Shown here: one piece after another, positions 63,417 to 64,000 of the stretch
Layout of the letters: each line of letters begins with the position of its first letter
Numbering within the stretch: position 1 is the stretch's first letter
Source: Bacteroidota bacterium
GTDB taxonomy: Bacteria > Bacteroidota > Bacteroidia > B-17B0 > Aurantibacillaceae
NCBI GenBank assembly: GCA_013297775.1
Contig: JAAFIL010000015.1
Location: 1-64,000 of the forward strand
Direction of reading: 5' to 3'
Length of the DNA: 64,000 nt
Made by a program: the position numbers and the translations under genes
The notes under the pieces: generated by a model
The model's database searches: none
What the model was told of the DNA's origin: nothing
Seen by the model: only the letters and a program-made list of their open reading frames with translations

Positions 63417-63974
63417 TTATTTTTGCGCTAATTTATTTTCACAAACTTTTTTAAGAAGAGAAAGTCCTTTCTCATTGGTCAATTTCATCTCTTTCCTTAG
63501 GTCTGTAAAGTGCGCTATAATGTTGGCAGGAAAAGGCATTTGTACTTTAAATTCTTGGGTTACATACGTTTTGTTTCCTCTTTCTGCAAACGAATAATTA
63601 AACTCTGGCTTCGCTTCATAAGGCACCGTGATGTTGCATTTAATTTTTACCGCTTTGTTTTCTTCTAAGCCTACAATTTCTTGATAACCTTCACTTACCT
63701 CCTTTACACCTACCCAGTGAAACCTTGCTCCAACTTGACCATCCACATTGGAAAGTCTGTATTTTTGTTCTGGATCGTTGAGTCTAAATGGCGACCAACT
63801 TGCGTAATTTTCAAGGTGTCTTACTTTGTCATATACTTCGCTTACGGGGGCATTTACTTCTTGTTCAATCACAATGGCAATTTCTTTTTCATCGGATGAT
63901 ACGATGTGCAGTACGCCTACTGTTAAAGCTATAACAGCTACGAAAATTCCTAAATATTTGAATACTTTTTTCAT
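63417..63974 (-). CDS. SRPBCC-fold protein with N-terminal membrane anchor
   Basis: 185 residues. One N-terminal membrane helix (about 5-25) then an SRPBCC/polyketide-cyclase-like domain: VIEQEVNAPVSEVYDKVRHL, NYASWSPFRLNDPEQKY, GARFHWVGVKEVSEGYQEIV, ending in the long C-terminal helix typical of the fold. These domains bind hydrophobic ligands in a deep pocket. Function is not known. First gene of a likely pair with the DUF4287/DUF5655 gene. Confidence 0.85.
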   Translation of the reverse strand: MKKVFKYLGIFVAVIALTVGVLHIVSSDEKEIAIVIEQEVNAPVSEVYDKVRHLENYASWSPFRLNDPEQKYRLSNVDGQVGARFHWVGVKEVSEGYQEIVGLEENKAVKIKCNITVPYEAKPEFNYSFAERGNKTYVTQEFKVQMPFPANIIAHFTDLRKEMKLTNEKGLSLLKKVCENKLAQK

Positions 63975-64000
63975 ATAGTTTTTATTTTTTTTAATTGTTA

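Overview
The window looks like chromosomal DNA from an AT-rich member of the Bacteroidota. Several independent signs agree. Type IX secretion (T9SS) C-terminal sorting domains end four large proteins. Signal peptides often end in AQ. There are S46 peptidases, HU-CCDC81/SPOR and DUF4476 proteins and a TPR-PD40-OmpA protein. Promoters fit the Bacteroidota pattern TTTG-N18..20-TAnnTTTG, and Shine-Dalgarno sequences are largely absent. I cannot name the genus. The window opens inside a gene (a TMTC-like mannosyltransferase) and ends just after a complete one.

Layout, left to right. 1-6 kb: membrane glycosyltransferase, cupin, T9SS cargo, tRNA-Leu(UAG), DUF4476 protein, then a repeat-rich gap with a 178-bp MITE-like element. 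6.4-15.7 kb: aspartoacylase-like hydrolase, semialdehyde dehydrogenase, an MBOAT/AlgX-like O-acetylation pair, a thioredoxin/membrane-protein pair and two tandem paralogous T9SS cargo proteins. 15.9-18.9 kb: a three-gene orphan cassette (an Ig-like or beta-rich soluble protein, a small four-helix membrane protein, and a Cys-rich protein with two glycine/alanine-rich hydrophobic hairpins) with related direct repeats on both sides and a 162-bp hairpin element at its end. This is the best candidate for an undescribed system. 19-25.2 kb: a secreted TPR-CHAT protease coupled to a Tat-exported DUF1501 protein, a SnoaL-like protein and a hipBA toxin-antitoxin pair. 25-40.7 kb: an M1 peptidase joined to an outer-membrane-barrel-like domain, a PorE-like OmpA protein, a TPR protein, a GH3/serine-hydrolase fusion, rnpA, a tiny ribosomal protein gene (bTHX), a DPP7-type S46 peptidase and an AsmA-like protein. 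40.7-51.9 kb: sigma factor with putative anti-sigma factor, phosphatase-like relic, RNase R, esterase, exonuclease III, peptide-binding lipoprotein, IspD, a DUF1571 protein with a LysM insertion, an HU-CCDC81/SPOR protein and a HemJ/CopD-like protein. 52-64 kb: tandem repeats, thioesterase, a giant PNGase F-like T9SS protein, transposase debris, phosphatidylserine decarboxylase, isocitrate dehydrogenase, an AbiE type IV toxin-antitoxin system with two palindromic operators, a DUF4287/DUF5655 protein and an SRPBCC protein.

Most genes are housekeeping or cell-envelope genes: secreted and surface proteins, their folding, peptide and lipid turnover. The accessory content sits in four places: the orphan cassette, the two toxin-antitoxin loci and the repeat-filled gaps. 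Two of those gaps carry the same 162-bp hairpin element as the cassette, so this element family has moved recently. No CRISPR array, integrase, prophage or rRNA operon was seen.

Several starts are set later than the longest open frame because the longest frame begins with a TTG and an ATG a few codons downstream fits the family better. This applies to the genes ending at 42421, 51904, 58738, 61277, 62262, 12646 and 13684 on the minus strand. The dehydrogenase (ATG 7472) and RNase R (ATG 42533) also use a later ATG.
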